Source of the DNA: a virus
Virus record (IMG/VR): IMGVR_UViG_3300037485_000174
Coordinates: 1 to 30,122 of that record
Direction: 5' to 3' (one strand)
DNA: 30,122 nt
Under the pieces are notes generated by a model. The model did no database searches. It saw only the letters and a list, made by a program, of their open reading frames with translations, and was not told the origin of the DNA. This document shows, piece after piece, positions 21,968 through 27,498 of the stretch (within the stretch, counting starts at the first letter, position 1; the number at the start of each line of letters is the position of its first letter). The position numbers and the translations under genes are program-made.

Positions 21968-22142
21968 CTCTCTCGTATAATTCTGCAATCATTTGGATGT
22001 CTTTGTTTATCTCCTCTAATTGGTCAGAGTCCATTGGTCTACTGTCGTAGTCAGCACTTACAATATAAATATCGCTATAATCTTTATTGTCTTCCCAATC
22101 TATACCTCCAAACTCTATATTATCTATTAATTCTATGTTCAT
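21957..22142 (-). CDS. Small acidic phage protein (SADYD type), 61 residues
   Basis: The product begins MNIELIDNIEFGGIDWEDNK and contains YIVSADYDSRPMDSDQLEEI. The plan 'I..IEF.GID..D..D..D.YI.SADYD.R.M....L.EIN.D' is one I recall from small proteins found in many unrelated phages. Its pI must be very low. Its start lies inside the end of the preceding gene (23-nt overlap). Role unknown; acidic phage proteins of this size often bind host enzymes, but that is only a possibility. Confidence 0.72.
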   Translation of the reverse strand: MNIELIDNIEFGGIDWEDNKDYSDIYIVSADYDSRPMDSDQLEEINKDIQMIAELYERDGD

Positions 22143-22293
22143 CTCTAAATGTTTTTACGTTAATTTTTGCTACTTTTTTCTCTGACTCTACCGGTTTTAT
22201 ATTAAATGTTACTTCTATGTGAGTTAATTCTTTGTCTCTTTCAAATACACTACGCATCTCTTTGTATATCTCTGCCCAGTCTTTACTATCCAT
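22120..22293 (-). CDS. Small protein of 57 residues, unknown function
   Basis: The product begins MDSKDWAEIYKEMRSVFERD, followed by a strand pair (LTHIEVTFNIKPVESEKKVA) and a basic end. It overlaps the gene before it by 8 nt (ATGGATAG) and the one after it by 23 nt. It is too short for most gene callers, but the overlaps support it. A helix-strand-strand plan could bind nucleic acid. Confidence 0.65.
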   Translation of the reverse strand: MDSKDWAEIYKEMRSVFERDKELTHIEVTFNIKPVESEKKVAKINVKTFRDEHRINR

Positions 22294-22450
22294 TTGCTAA
22301 TTCTTTTATTGAATCTATCCTCTTATAGACTATATTCTCTTTTAAAAATAAGTTAAATGCCTCTTGAAATGTTTGTGCCTCAATTACTCTTTCAAAGTCT
22401 GTACACTCATCTCTAAACTCGGACCAGTATGTTACTAAATATTTTCTCAT
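22286..22450 (-). CDS. Small protein of 54 residues, unknown function
   Basis: The product begins MRKYLVTYWSEFRDECTDFE, then ERVIEAQTFQEAFNLFL and YKRIDSIKELANG. The strand-helix-strand-helix plan with 'YLVTYW....IEA.TFQEAFN' is reminiscent of small phage proteins that start with a Lys-Tyr-Leu-Val strand. It shares ATGA with the 27-codon gene before it. Confidence 0.68.
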   Translation of the reverse strand: MRKYLVTYWSEFRDECTDFERVIEAQTFQEAFNLFLKENIVYKRIDSIKELANG

Positions 22451-22530
22451 CTTGTAAATTGTAAAAGTATATAAAATAATACTACTATTATAAATCTAAA
22501 TTGGTTCTCTGCTTTTAAAAATGTTTTCAT
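22447..22530 (-). CDS. Single-span membrane peptide of 27 residues
   Basis: It starts 1 nt after the TAA of the preceding gene, and its TGA shares ATGA with the next one. The sequence MKTFLKAENQFRFII continues into VVLFYILLQF: a short basic start followed by one hydrophobic span to the end. Below the size limit of gene callers. Tight packing on both sides supports it. Function unknown; perhaps a host-membrane effector. Confidence 0.5.
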   Translation of the reverse strand: MKTFLKAENQFRFIIVVLFYILLQFTR

Positions 22531-22531
22531 A

Positions 22532-22762
22532 TTAGTTGCTTAAAACGATTTGTATATTTCCTTTTTTGTACTCAATCATATCAGTTCTGGTGTCATCATA
22601 TAAACCATAAAATCTCACAAAATTATCGTTTAATAAATCTTGCTCTATTTCTGTATCGTAATCTGCCATTGCTCTCACGTTGGAGTGATTAATTGAGATG
22701 TTAAAAAATCTGTCTAAATCTAAATTTGCGTTCTGTAATTCTAAAAATAATTGGTTTTTCAT
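22532..22762 (-). CDS. Small protein of 76 residues, unknown function
   Basis: I took the ATG of MKNQLFLELQNANLDLDRFF. A longer frame begins with GTG at 22810, but ATG is the rule in this genome. The sequence has a Leu-rich helix, 'NHSNVRAMADYDTEIEQDLLNDNFVRFYGLYDDTRTDMIEYKKGNIQIVLSN', and is acidic. It lies second in the operon from the promoter at 23.1 kb. No family recognised. Confidence 0.65.
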   Translation of the reverse strand: MKNQLFLELQNANLDLDRFFNISINHSNVRAMADYDTEIEQDLLNDNFVRFYGLYDDTRTDMIEYKKGNIQIVLSN

Positions 22763-22819
22763 AATATTTGATATTTGTTTTGTTAAGCAGTTTATAGTAT
22801 GCTGCTCCACTTTGTTTTT

Positions 22820-23077
22820 TTATCTGCTTAATATTGTAAATGCAAAAGGATTTTCTCCATTTTGTGCTGCTTGACATAAACCGTTAAACTCATCTGAGTT
22901 AAAATTGTAATGTCTATTAAAACCCATTCTTATTAATTTATTCCAAAGATTTTGTTTGTCTCTTGATGTTTCAGAAGTAAATGTAACACCATTATCAAAA
23001 ACGATATCGTTGTTTCCAGATACCATTGTCATTTGTCCTTTTGGATTTGCAGTTCTAATTTGTTTTGTAGTTGTCAT
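22820..23077 (-). CDS. First gene of the early operon, 85 residues, unknown function
   Basis: The product begins MTTTKQIRTANPKGQMTMVS and continues 'IVFDNGVTFTSETSRDKQNLWNKLIRMGFNRHYNFNSDEFNGLCQAAQNGENPFAF'. It is basic at the start, with a helical second half. It is the first gene after the terminator and promoter at 23.1-23.2 kb, so it is likely among the first proteins made from this operon. First-in-line phage genes often act on the host, but no motif shows what this one does. Confidence 0.7.
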   Translation of the reverse strand: MTTTKQIRTANPKGQMTMVSGNNDIVFDNGVTFTSETSRDKQNLWNKLIRMGFNRHYNFNSDEFNGLCQAAQNGENPFAFTILSR

Positions 23078-23111
23078 AATTTTAGTGTTTTTTTTTGTTA
23101 TTAATATTTGA

Positions 23112-23119
23112 CAAATATA
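23112..23119 (-). promoter_or_regulatory. Bacteroidota-type -7 element of the early operon promoter
   Basis: On the minus strand TATATTTG fits TAnnTTTG. The -33 region at the right distance is TTTT rather than TTTG, so the match is partial. Its place, 53 nt after a strong terminator and 35 nt before the first start codon of the long 23-17.7 kb operon, supports a promoter. Confidence 0.62.
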
Positions 23120-23172
23120 TAAACATTTTGTTAATAAAAAAACTTTTAGGCAATTATTTTTAAAAAAAGATT

Positions 23173-23205
23173 AAAAAAAAATCCCAACCTAATAAAAGAC
23201 TGGGA
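23173..23205 (-). terminator. Rho-independent terminator after ninG
   Basis: On the minus strand TCCCAGTC and GGTTGGGA form an 8-bp stem with two G-U pairs and an 8-nt loop, followed directly by nine T. It lies 55 nt after the ninG stop and separates that operon from the next promoter. Confidence 0.85.
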
Positions 23206-23259
23206 CTTTTCACTAAAACAAAAATATTAACAAAACAATATCACTCCAAATATAATGCT

Positions 23260-23811
23260 TTATTTTGACTTACCAAACTCTTTGATTAAAATATCGTATT
23301 TTAATTTCTTTGCAATTAGTTCGCATTTTGCAAACTTGTAGTTTCTTGTCTCATTTGCTTTCTCTTCTATCTGGTCTGTATACTCAACTCCGTACCTATG
23401 AATAAGTCCAGCTCTGTAATTTAATTCGTTACCTCCTAAAAACCTATTACACTTTCGGCATTGTTTATGGCAGTTATTCTCATCAAATATAACTCCTGAG
23501 TATATCTCTGCTTTTTTATAATGGCCACCGTCCCATAGTTCTGTGTTTTGAACTCCACAAGATATGCAAGGTTGTTTATCATCTCGCATTCTAACCCACT
23601 TTTGAAATGACTTTTTAGCTTCTGCCTCATATTGACTCAAAGTTTTTAGTTTGTCTCTTAAAATGGCTTTCTCTGCTTTCCACTCTCTTTGCTCTTTTAG
23701 TTGTTTAAGTTTCTTTGAGTGTTCAATAGCACATTTGTAATTGCAGACTGCTTGTGCGAACTGCACCGGAGTAAATTTAGTTTGACAGACTTTGCACTTC
23801 TTATCTTTCAT
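23260..23811 (-). CDS. ninG: NinG-like recombination endonuclease
   Basis: The product has 183 residues. An N-terminal zinc finger has C6, C9, C23 and C27 (CKVCQTKFTP, VCNYKCAIE). A basic coiled coil (residues 30-70) follows. The catalytic part has C82 and C85 (CISCG), GGHYKKAE (95-102) and ENNCHKQCRKCN (111-122). This is the NinG/Rap plan of lambda, a structure-specific nuclease that cuts branched DNA in recombination. Its start shares ATGA with the spanin-like gene, and a terminator follows. Confidence 0.88.
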   Translation of the reverse strand: MKDKKCKVCQTKFTPVQFAQAVCNYKCAIEHSKKLKQLKEQREWKAEKAILRDKLKTLSQYEAEAKKSFQKWVRMRDDKQPCISCGVQNTELWDGGHYKKAEIYSGVIFDENNCHKQCRKCNRFLGGNELNYRAGLIHRYGVEYTDQIEEKANETRNYKFAKCELIAKKLKYDILIKEFGKSK

Positions 23812-24302
23812 ATAAAAAAAACTTTATACTTTCTCCACAAGTAGTAAATCGGTATTAAAAGTAATAACCATAATAACCACCAGTAAGACTGCTTTCTTTC
23901 TATTTGTTTTATTTCAACTACTTTGTTTGTTTTAACTGCCTTTAAATCGCTTTTTTGTACGTTCTGTTGGACTTTTACATCTTTTGCTACACTTATATTG
24001 TTTTTACTTTTTGTACGTCTTATTTTAACGTTTTTGTACGTTATTCCATTCACAATCATAGGTAATGTGTCAGATACCGGACTTATCTCTATCTCATCAC
24101 TTGTCGAGGTGTCTATTATTTTAGTGTTGTCAGTTATTTTAGTTTCTGTTTTCTCTTCAGTTTTCATCTCTGTCTGTTGTGTTTCTTTAGTTTGAGATTT
24201 GTTTACCTTTCTAGAACCACACGAAGTCATTATTAAAACTATTAACCCCAATATAATGGCTAGTATTAAATTATTCCCGTTGTAATTTTCTTTTGTTGTC
24301 AT
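23808..24302 (-). CDS. Unimolecular spanin candidate (lipoprotein with C-terminal membrane span)
   Basis: The product has 164 residues. Residues 10-27 are a hydrophobic signal (NLILAIILGLIVLIMTS) ending at C28 of MTSCGSRK, a fair lipobox. A Lys/Thr/Glu-rich, low-complexity linker spans 30-135. Residues 139-158 (YWWLLWLLLLIPIYYLWRKY) are a clear membrane span with a positive tail. An outer-membrane lipid anchor at one end and an inner-membrane span at the other is the plan of one-piece spanins such as T1 gp11, which fuse the two membranes at lysis. It lies apart from the endolysin gene. A plain lipoprotein is the alternative. Confidence 0.62.
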   Translation of the reverse strand: MTTKENYNGNNLILAIILGLIVLIMTSCGSRKVNKSQTKETQQTEMKTEEKTETKITDNTKIIDTSTSDEIEISPVSDTLPMIVNGITYKNVKIRRTKSKNNISVAKDVKVQQNVQKSDLKAVKTNKVVEIKQIERKQSYWWLLWLLLLIPIYYLWRKYKVFFI

Positions 24303-24318
24303 TTTTTTTTATTATTAT

Positions 24319-24504
24319 TTATATATCGTATTGTTTTAACTTCTCCAAATATAGTATAAAATCCATTGCCTCTTGTTGTGCGTGGTTAATCCAGTCTAAA
24401 CAACTTAAATCCTCTCTGTCTAGTGTTGTGTTGTATTTTTTTATTCCAACTTCTGACCGTTCTCTAAATTGCTTTATAACTGATTCTAGTACTTTGTCTT
24501 TCAT
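24319..24504 (-). CDS. Small phage protein of the 'TLDREDLS' type, 61 residues
   Basis: The product begins MKDKVLESVIKQFRERSEVG and continues KKYNTTLDREDLSCLDWINH with AQQEAMDFILYLEKLK. I recall this helical pattern (RS..GI.KY..TLDR.DL...DWL.H...E.MD...YLE) from many phages, and it resembles the N-terminal part of proteins annotated as dATP/dGTP diphosphohydrolase or MazG-like. With 61 residues it lacks a full catalytic site, so an enzymatic call is not justified. It lies 2 nt after a 38-codon gene. Confidence 0.7.
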   Translation of the reverse strand: MKDKVLESVIKQFRERSEVGIKKYNTTLDREDLSCLDWINHAQQEAMDFILYLEKLKQYDI

Positions 24505-24506
24505 AA

Positions 24507-24623
24507 CTATTTTTTTAAGTTAATTATTTTACGATATACATTATTTACGCTTTCTTTGTTTGTTCCTCTTGAATAGTAAAAATTCATAACTCTTTTAATT
24601 CTTTGATAGTTTGATGCACTCAT
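24507..24623 (-). CDS. Small basic protein of 38 residues, unknown function
   Basis: The product begins MSASNYQRIKRVMNFYYSRG and ends YRKIINLKK. It is strongly basic and helical. Its ATG shares ATGA with the preceding gene, and the next gene starts 2 nt after its stop. It is short for gene callers. DNA or RNA binding would fit the charge but is not shown. Confidence 0.62.
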   Translation of the reverse strand: MSASNYQRIKRVMNFYYSRGTNKESVNNVYRKIINLKK

Positions 24624-24943
24624 AAATTAATTTGTATCTTTCTAGTCGGACAACTCATCTTGTGTTCGCTATCTGTCTTATGGCAGTACTCACAGTAATT
24701 ACTTTGTACGCACTTTGGATACGTGCAGTAATCTAAATTACAAATCTCTCCCTCTCTTTTAACTCCGTTTAATTTACATTTGTTTGACTCTCTTCCATTA
24801 GGCCAAAACATATCACAATTATCTGCATCGCCATCTCTGTTGAATCCTCCATAACTTTGGTATAAACCTACCGGAGCAGTAAACCTATGGCAGTACTCTT
24901 TTGACGGACAAAGAAAATCTTTGCATTTTGCTATATCACTCAT
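24620..24943 (-). CDS. Cysteine-rich protein of 107 residues, unknown function
   Basis: The product begins MSDIAKCKDFLCPSKEYCHR with 'FTAPVGLYQSYGGF', a start I know from small Bacteroidota phage proteins (C...CP.K..C.R.TA...YQSY). It has 12 cysteines in all, with a second cluster CNLDYCTYPKCVQSNYCEYCHKTD near residues 68-91, and could bind two or more zinc ions. It is the first larger gene after the RNA locus. The upstream 60 nt are nearly pure A/T. A regulator or redox role is possible; none is shown. Confidence 0.7.
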   Translation of the reverse strand: MSDIAKCKDFLCPSKEYCHRFTAPVGLYQSYGGFNRDGDADNCDMFWPNGRESNKCKLNGVKREGEICNLDYCTYPKCVQSNYCEYCHKTDSEHKMSCPTRKIQINL

Positions 24944-24987
24944 ATATTATATATTTAATTATTAATTAAACTAATATAGTTATTATA

Positions 24988-25089
24988 TTATATATTAATT
25001 CTACTTTGAAGATTATAGCTGGTGAGTAAACAGAGGAAGCCTAAGAGAATAACTACTTTCGTGTTAATCCAGATATTAATATTTTTCAT
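24988..25089 (-). CDS. Membrane peptide of 33 residues
   Basis: The frame starts MKNINIWINTKVVILLGFLC and ends with polar residues (YNLQSRINI). Residues 11-23 (KVVILLGFLCLLT) form one hydrophobic span. An AGAAGG sequence lies 6 nt before the ATG, a rare Shine-Dalgarno-like site in this genome that favours translation. It is the only decent frame in this region. A signal-like or membrane peptide is all that can be said. Confidence 0.45.
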   Translation of the reverse strand: MKNINIWINTKVVILLGFLCLLTSYNLQSRINI

Positions 25090-25243
25090 TTAATACCTTC
25101 TCTCTCTGTTTTAATTCTACTTCGTTAGACCGTCGCAGTTTCGTTCACAGTTGCACCATTAGAAGCCCATTTTAGTGCTTTAAACATAAGTCAAATTGTT
25201 GTAATCTTCCCCTTAATTCCTTATGTCGATTTGTTTAGGTAAC

Positions 25244-25280
25244 AAAAAACCCTAACAAGAGGATGAGAATCTTATTAGGG
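25244..25280 (-). terminator. Rho-independent terminator ending the small RNA
   Basis: On the minus strand CCCTAATAAGA and TCTTGTTAGGG form an 11-bp stem with one U-G pair around a 9-nt loop, followed by six T. It ends both the small RNA and any read-through from the phosphoesterase gene. Confidence 0.88.
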
Positions 25281-25332
25281 TCTGTATTGATAATTGGTCA
25301 AAACCTAAATCAATAGGTCTCATCCAATTGAT
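25244..25332 (-). ncRNA. Candidate small structured RNA, about 88 nt
   Basis: A promoter lies directly upstream and a terminator forms the 3' end, with no start codon of use between them. The RNA has several exact complementary pairs: TATTGAT/ATCAATA (25309-25315 with 25285-25291), AATTGG/CCAATT (25324-25329 with 25292-25297), and GGATGAGA near the 5' end (25318-25325), which matches all but one base of the terminator loop (25261-25268). The last pair would make a pseudoknot, a loop contact with another molecule, or a switch. It resembles no RNA family I know. It could also be a leader controlling the tiny ORFs downstream. Confidence 0.6.
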
Positions 25333-25336
25333 GCAC

Positions 25337-25365
25337 CAAATATAAAAACATAATTCGAATAACAA
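25337..25365 (-). promoter_or_regulatory. Bacteroidota-type promoter of the small RNA
   Basis: On the minus strand TTG (25363-25365), an 18-nt spacer and TATATTTG (25337-25344) match the Bacteroidota consensus. It lies 26 nt after the phosphoesterase stop. The start of the RNA should be near 25332-25330, five to seven bases after the -7 element. Confidence 0.75.
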
Positions 25366-25390
25366 TAATAAACTTATTTAAAATAAATGT

Positions 25391-26227
25391 TTATAACTGC
25401 ATTGGTATTACTATTGGTAACGTTCCCTTATTTAAAAGCACTCCACAACCTATTGCTGGTTTCTTAAAATGTTTCCCATAGGCCATTGCATAACTCTTGT
25501 TGTCTATTCCACATCCCACTTGCATTCCAAAGATTCTAAAGTTTTTACCTACTATAAAATCTACATATAAATCAGAATGTAAATGTCCTTGTATTTGGCT
25601 CTGTAATTCTTTTTTCATTTTTGCTCTTGCAGTTCCTCCCTCTCCGTGGTTTATATTTACATCAAATAAATCCAGACTCTCTACAAAATCCCAGTTTGGT
25701 ACTCTTAAAACTTCTTTGTACTCTTTTATCCATCTCCTTGAAACTCCTCCGGTAAATGCTTTACGATATACTAACCTATCGTGATTGCCTATAATTACAC
25801 TTGCCTTTGGAAATACCTTATAGTACTTTTGTAGTTCGTTAATTGCTACGTCTAGTTCGTCTCCGGCAGACATTCCATCTGGGTCACTTTCGTGGTAACT
25901 TGAATAATGATTATCGATTACATCTCCGATAAAAACAACAGTACCACATTTAAACTTTTTTTGCTGCTCAAGACAAAATTCCAAATAATTAGGCAAATTA
26001 AATGGAGCGTGTAAGTCTCCAATTATTAAAATGTTATTTGGATTTCCTAAATTATAAGGCTGTAATTTTTCTAAATCTTTATTTCTAATTTTACCTATTT
26101 GCTTCCTTATAGTTTCTAATTCTGTAAAATCAGCATCTGGAAATAACTCTTTTGCTATCTGTGTATTGTTTAAATTGTATTGTATTAATGGTAAAATCTT
26201 ACTGTGTAATTCTTGATATTTAGACAT
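25391..26227 (-). CDS. Calcineurin-like metallophosphoesterase
   Basis: The product has 278 residues. Residues 1-60 look like a helical, helix-turn-helix-type start (NNTQIAKELFPDADFTELETIRKQIGKI). The enzyme part has all metal motifs: DLHAP (71-75), GDVIDN (101-106), GNHDR (147-151), His 194 in NINHGEGG and GHLHSD (214-219). Two metal ions would be held for hydrolysis of phosphate esters; substrate unknown, with protein, nucleotide or nucleic acid all possible. A terminator lies 35 nt upstream of its start and no clear promoter is seen in the short gap, so it may be transcribed by read-through or from a non-consensus promoter. Confidence 0.87.
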   Translation of the reverse strand: MSKYQELHSKILPLIQYNLNNTQIAKELFPDADFTELETIRKQIGKIRNKDLEKLQPYNLGNPNNILIIGDLHAPFNLPNYLEFCLEQQKKFKCGTVVFIGDVIDNHYSSYHESDPDGMSAGDELDVAINELQKYYKVFPKASVIIGNHDRLVYRKAFTGGVSRRWIKEYKEVLRVPNWDFVESLDLFDVNINHGEGGTARAKMKKELQSQIQGHLHSDLYVDFIVGKNFRIFGMQVGCGIDNKSYAMAYGKHFKKPAIGCGVLLNKGTLPIVIPMQL

Positions 26228-26261
26228 AGTTTGAATTTTAATATTTTATGTAAAACTACAC

Positions 26262-26289
26262 AAAAAAAACGCTAAAATCGATTTTAAGC
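26262..26289 (-). terminator. Rho-independent terminator after the fibre-lysis operon
   Basis: On the minus strand GCT(T)AAAA, loop TCGA and TTTTAGC form a 7-bp stem with one bulged T, followed after one G by eight T. Its core TAAAATCGATTTTA is also a perfect 14-bp palindrome, so a protein-binding site is possible, but the T run makes termination the better call. Confidence 0.68.
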
Positions 26290-26411
26290 ACTATTTTATC
26301 AACAAATTTTTAATAAAGGTATATACACTTTACTTTTTCTTTATCTTTAAACTAGCAAAAAATCCCTTATTTTACAAGGTTTAACAGAGTGATAAAATTC
26401 TTACAACTTTA

Positions 26412-26615
26412 TTATTCAAAAGTACTCCAAATGAAGTTGACAGAGAAAAAAAACAGCAATACTTGGATAGTATGCTCTGTCTCATTTTCATCAAATAACT
26501 CATCGTGATATAATGCTCCAAACATCAAACCTTTTATAGGTGCAAATAAAATATCGCAGTTAACAAAATTCATTACAAAGAAAAAAACACCCACAAGTAA
26601 AAATAATATTATCAT
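26412..26615 (-). CDS. Small membrane protein with two spans, 67 residues
   Basis: The product begins MIILFLLVGVFFFVMNFVNC. The first span is residues 1-20 and a second is near 50-63 (TIQVLLFFFSVNFIW), with an acidic loop (YHDELFDENETEH) between them. This layout, next to the endolysin gene, could suit a holin or a lysis regulator, but the gene lies after the endolysin and two other holin candidates lie before it. I recognise no family. Confidence 0.6.
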   Translation of the reverse strand: MIILFLLVGVFFFVMNFVNCDILFAPIKGLMFGALYHDELFDENETEHTIQVLLFFFSVNFIWSTFE

Positions 26616-26692
26616 AACTAATCAATTTAAAGCGTTTTAAAGGACGATAATTTTAAAAATATATAAGTATACCAAAAATGTATTTTAGTTGC

Positions 26693-27154
26693 TTAAAAGT
26701 TCTCGTAATGAGTTCTGCCGTTAACTTTAACTGCTTTTAATATTTTCTTTCTGTTTTTTACTGAACTGTATGAAACGTGAATCCACTCCGGATTTTTGTC
26801 CGTTCCAAACTCCCAAATTAATTGGTCAAACTCTAGGTTCTTTTTAATGTAGTCGAATAGGTCTTTATTGCTAGGCTTCGTATTATTTCCCATATCAATA
26901 TCGATTGCCTCTCCTCTACAATGTTGGCTAGTAATACTACCTTTAATTGCTTGGTTTAAATTCATAATTCTATAACCAGACGAAATGTGAATAGGCACTC
27001 CAAAATGTTCTCTCATAGGCTCGAAAACTTTTTCTGCTAAAATTTTAAGGTTTGCAGTCTGTGCTGGAGTAGGTACATTTACGATACCTAATTTAATTGC
27101 AGTTGCAGAATAGCATAACTCCTCTAGAGTTAGATGTTTACTTATTTGTGTCAT
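26693..27154 (-). CDS. Endolysin, peptidase M15 type
   Basis: The product has 153 residues. 'HISSGYRIMNLNQAIKGSITSQHCRGEAIDID' (56-87) and 'WEFGTDKNPEWIHVSYS' (114-130) carry the zinc ligands His 78, Asp 85 and His 126 of the M15 peptidase family (D-Ala-D-Ala carboxypeptidase or L-Ala-D-Glu endopeptidase type). It should cut peptide cross-links in the host cell wall at lysis. It has no signal peptide, so it needs a holin. Its start overlaps the preceding membrane-protein gene by 17 nt. Confidence 0.9.
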   Translation of the reverse strand: MTQISKHLTLEELCYSATAIKLGIVNVPTPAQTANLKILAEKVFEPMREHFGVPIHISSGYRIMNLNQAIKGSITSQHCRGEAIDIDMGNNTKPSNKDLFDYIKKNLEFDQLIWEFGTDKNPEWIHVSYSSVKNRKKILKAVKVNGRTHYENF

Positions 27155-27305
27155 CTTTTTTATTTATTAATTTATAGGTTTGTATTAAAGTATATAAAAT
27201 TGAAACAGTCAAAAGAACTATTTTCAATGTTTGTTCAATATTACTAAATGAAATAATCATTGAGGTAGTATTCAAGGCATAGATTTTAAAGGATTGTGGT
27301 ATCAT
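27138..27305 (-). CDS. Small membrane protein of 55 residues, holin-like
   Basis: The product begins MIPQSFKIYALNTTSMIISF. Residues 27-45 (LKIVLLTVSILYTLIQTYK) form a membrane span with a Lys-rich end, and a weaker hydrophobic part lies near 11-20. The start 'MIP....IYA.NT.S...SF.NIE..LKI.LL' is familiar from small proteins beside lysis genes in Bacteroidota phages. The gene overlaps the endolysin start by 17 nt, so a holin or antiholin role is likely. Confidence 0.65.
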   Translation of the reverse strand: MIPQSFKIYALNTTSMIISFSNIEQTLKIVLLTVSILYTLIQTYKLINKKDDTNK

Positions 27306-27313
27306 TATTTATA

Positions 27314-27496
27314 TTACGGTTTTAATTTCGCTACTATATCGGTAAATCCTTGTATGCCTATATAAGCAGTCGCAACTATTACCCAGTCTCCAGATGTTAT
27401 ATTAGTTAAAAACAAACCTACACAAGCCACTAAAAATACTAATAGCTTTCTGCTAATCCATTTGTTTAATAACCTATCTAATGTCTCTTTACTCAT
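27314..27496 (-). CDS. Putative holin, 60 residues
   Basis: The product begins MSKETLDRLLNKWISRKLLV. Two spans lie at residues 17-33 (KLLVFLVACVGLFLTNI) and 38-53 (WVIVATAYIGIQGFTD). The pattern 'ISRKL.VF..A..GLF...I.S.DWV..AT.YIG.QG..D' is one I recall from holins of Bacteroidota phages. Holins open the inner membrane and let the endolysin reach the wall. The endolysin gene is two genes downstream. Confidence 0.72.
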   Translation of the reverse strand: MSKETLDRLLNKWISRKLLVFLVACVGLFLTNITSGDWVIVATAYIGIQGFTDIVAKLKP

Positions 27497-27498
27497 TG

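Larger units (their letters stand above)
24944..25390. other. Region without a large gene: RNA locus, tiny ORFs and an AT tract
   Basis: These 447 bases hold, in transcription order, a promoter (25337-25365), a structured RNA ending in a terminator (25244-25332), a 20-codon frame (25125-25187) of doubtful value, a 33-codon frame with a membrane span (24988-25089), and a tract of nearly pure A/T (24944-25000) before the next gene. The 12-mer TTAATTCTACTT occurs twice (24995-25006 and 25111-25122). I see no tRNA. A replication origin in the AT tract is possible but unproven. Confidence 0.6.

Noticed and set aside
22763-22810. A GTG start 16 codons upstream of MKNQLF
   Set aside because: ATG starts are the rule in this genome, and the added residues (including a Cys) show no pattern.
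25125-25187. A 20-codon frame on the minus strand starting MFKALKWASNGATVNE
   Set aside because: It is very short, has no strong ribosome site and no overlap with other genes. It may lie inside a transcript leader. Kept only as a note.
26273-26286. The 14-bp palindrome TAAAATCGATTTTA as a repressor operator
   Set aside because: It forms the stem of a hairpin followed by eight T, so a terminator explains it better, and no second copy was found.
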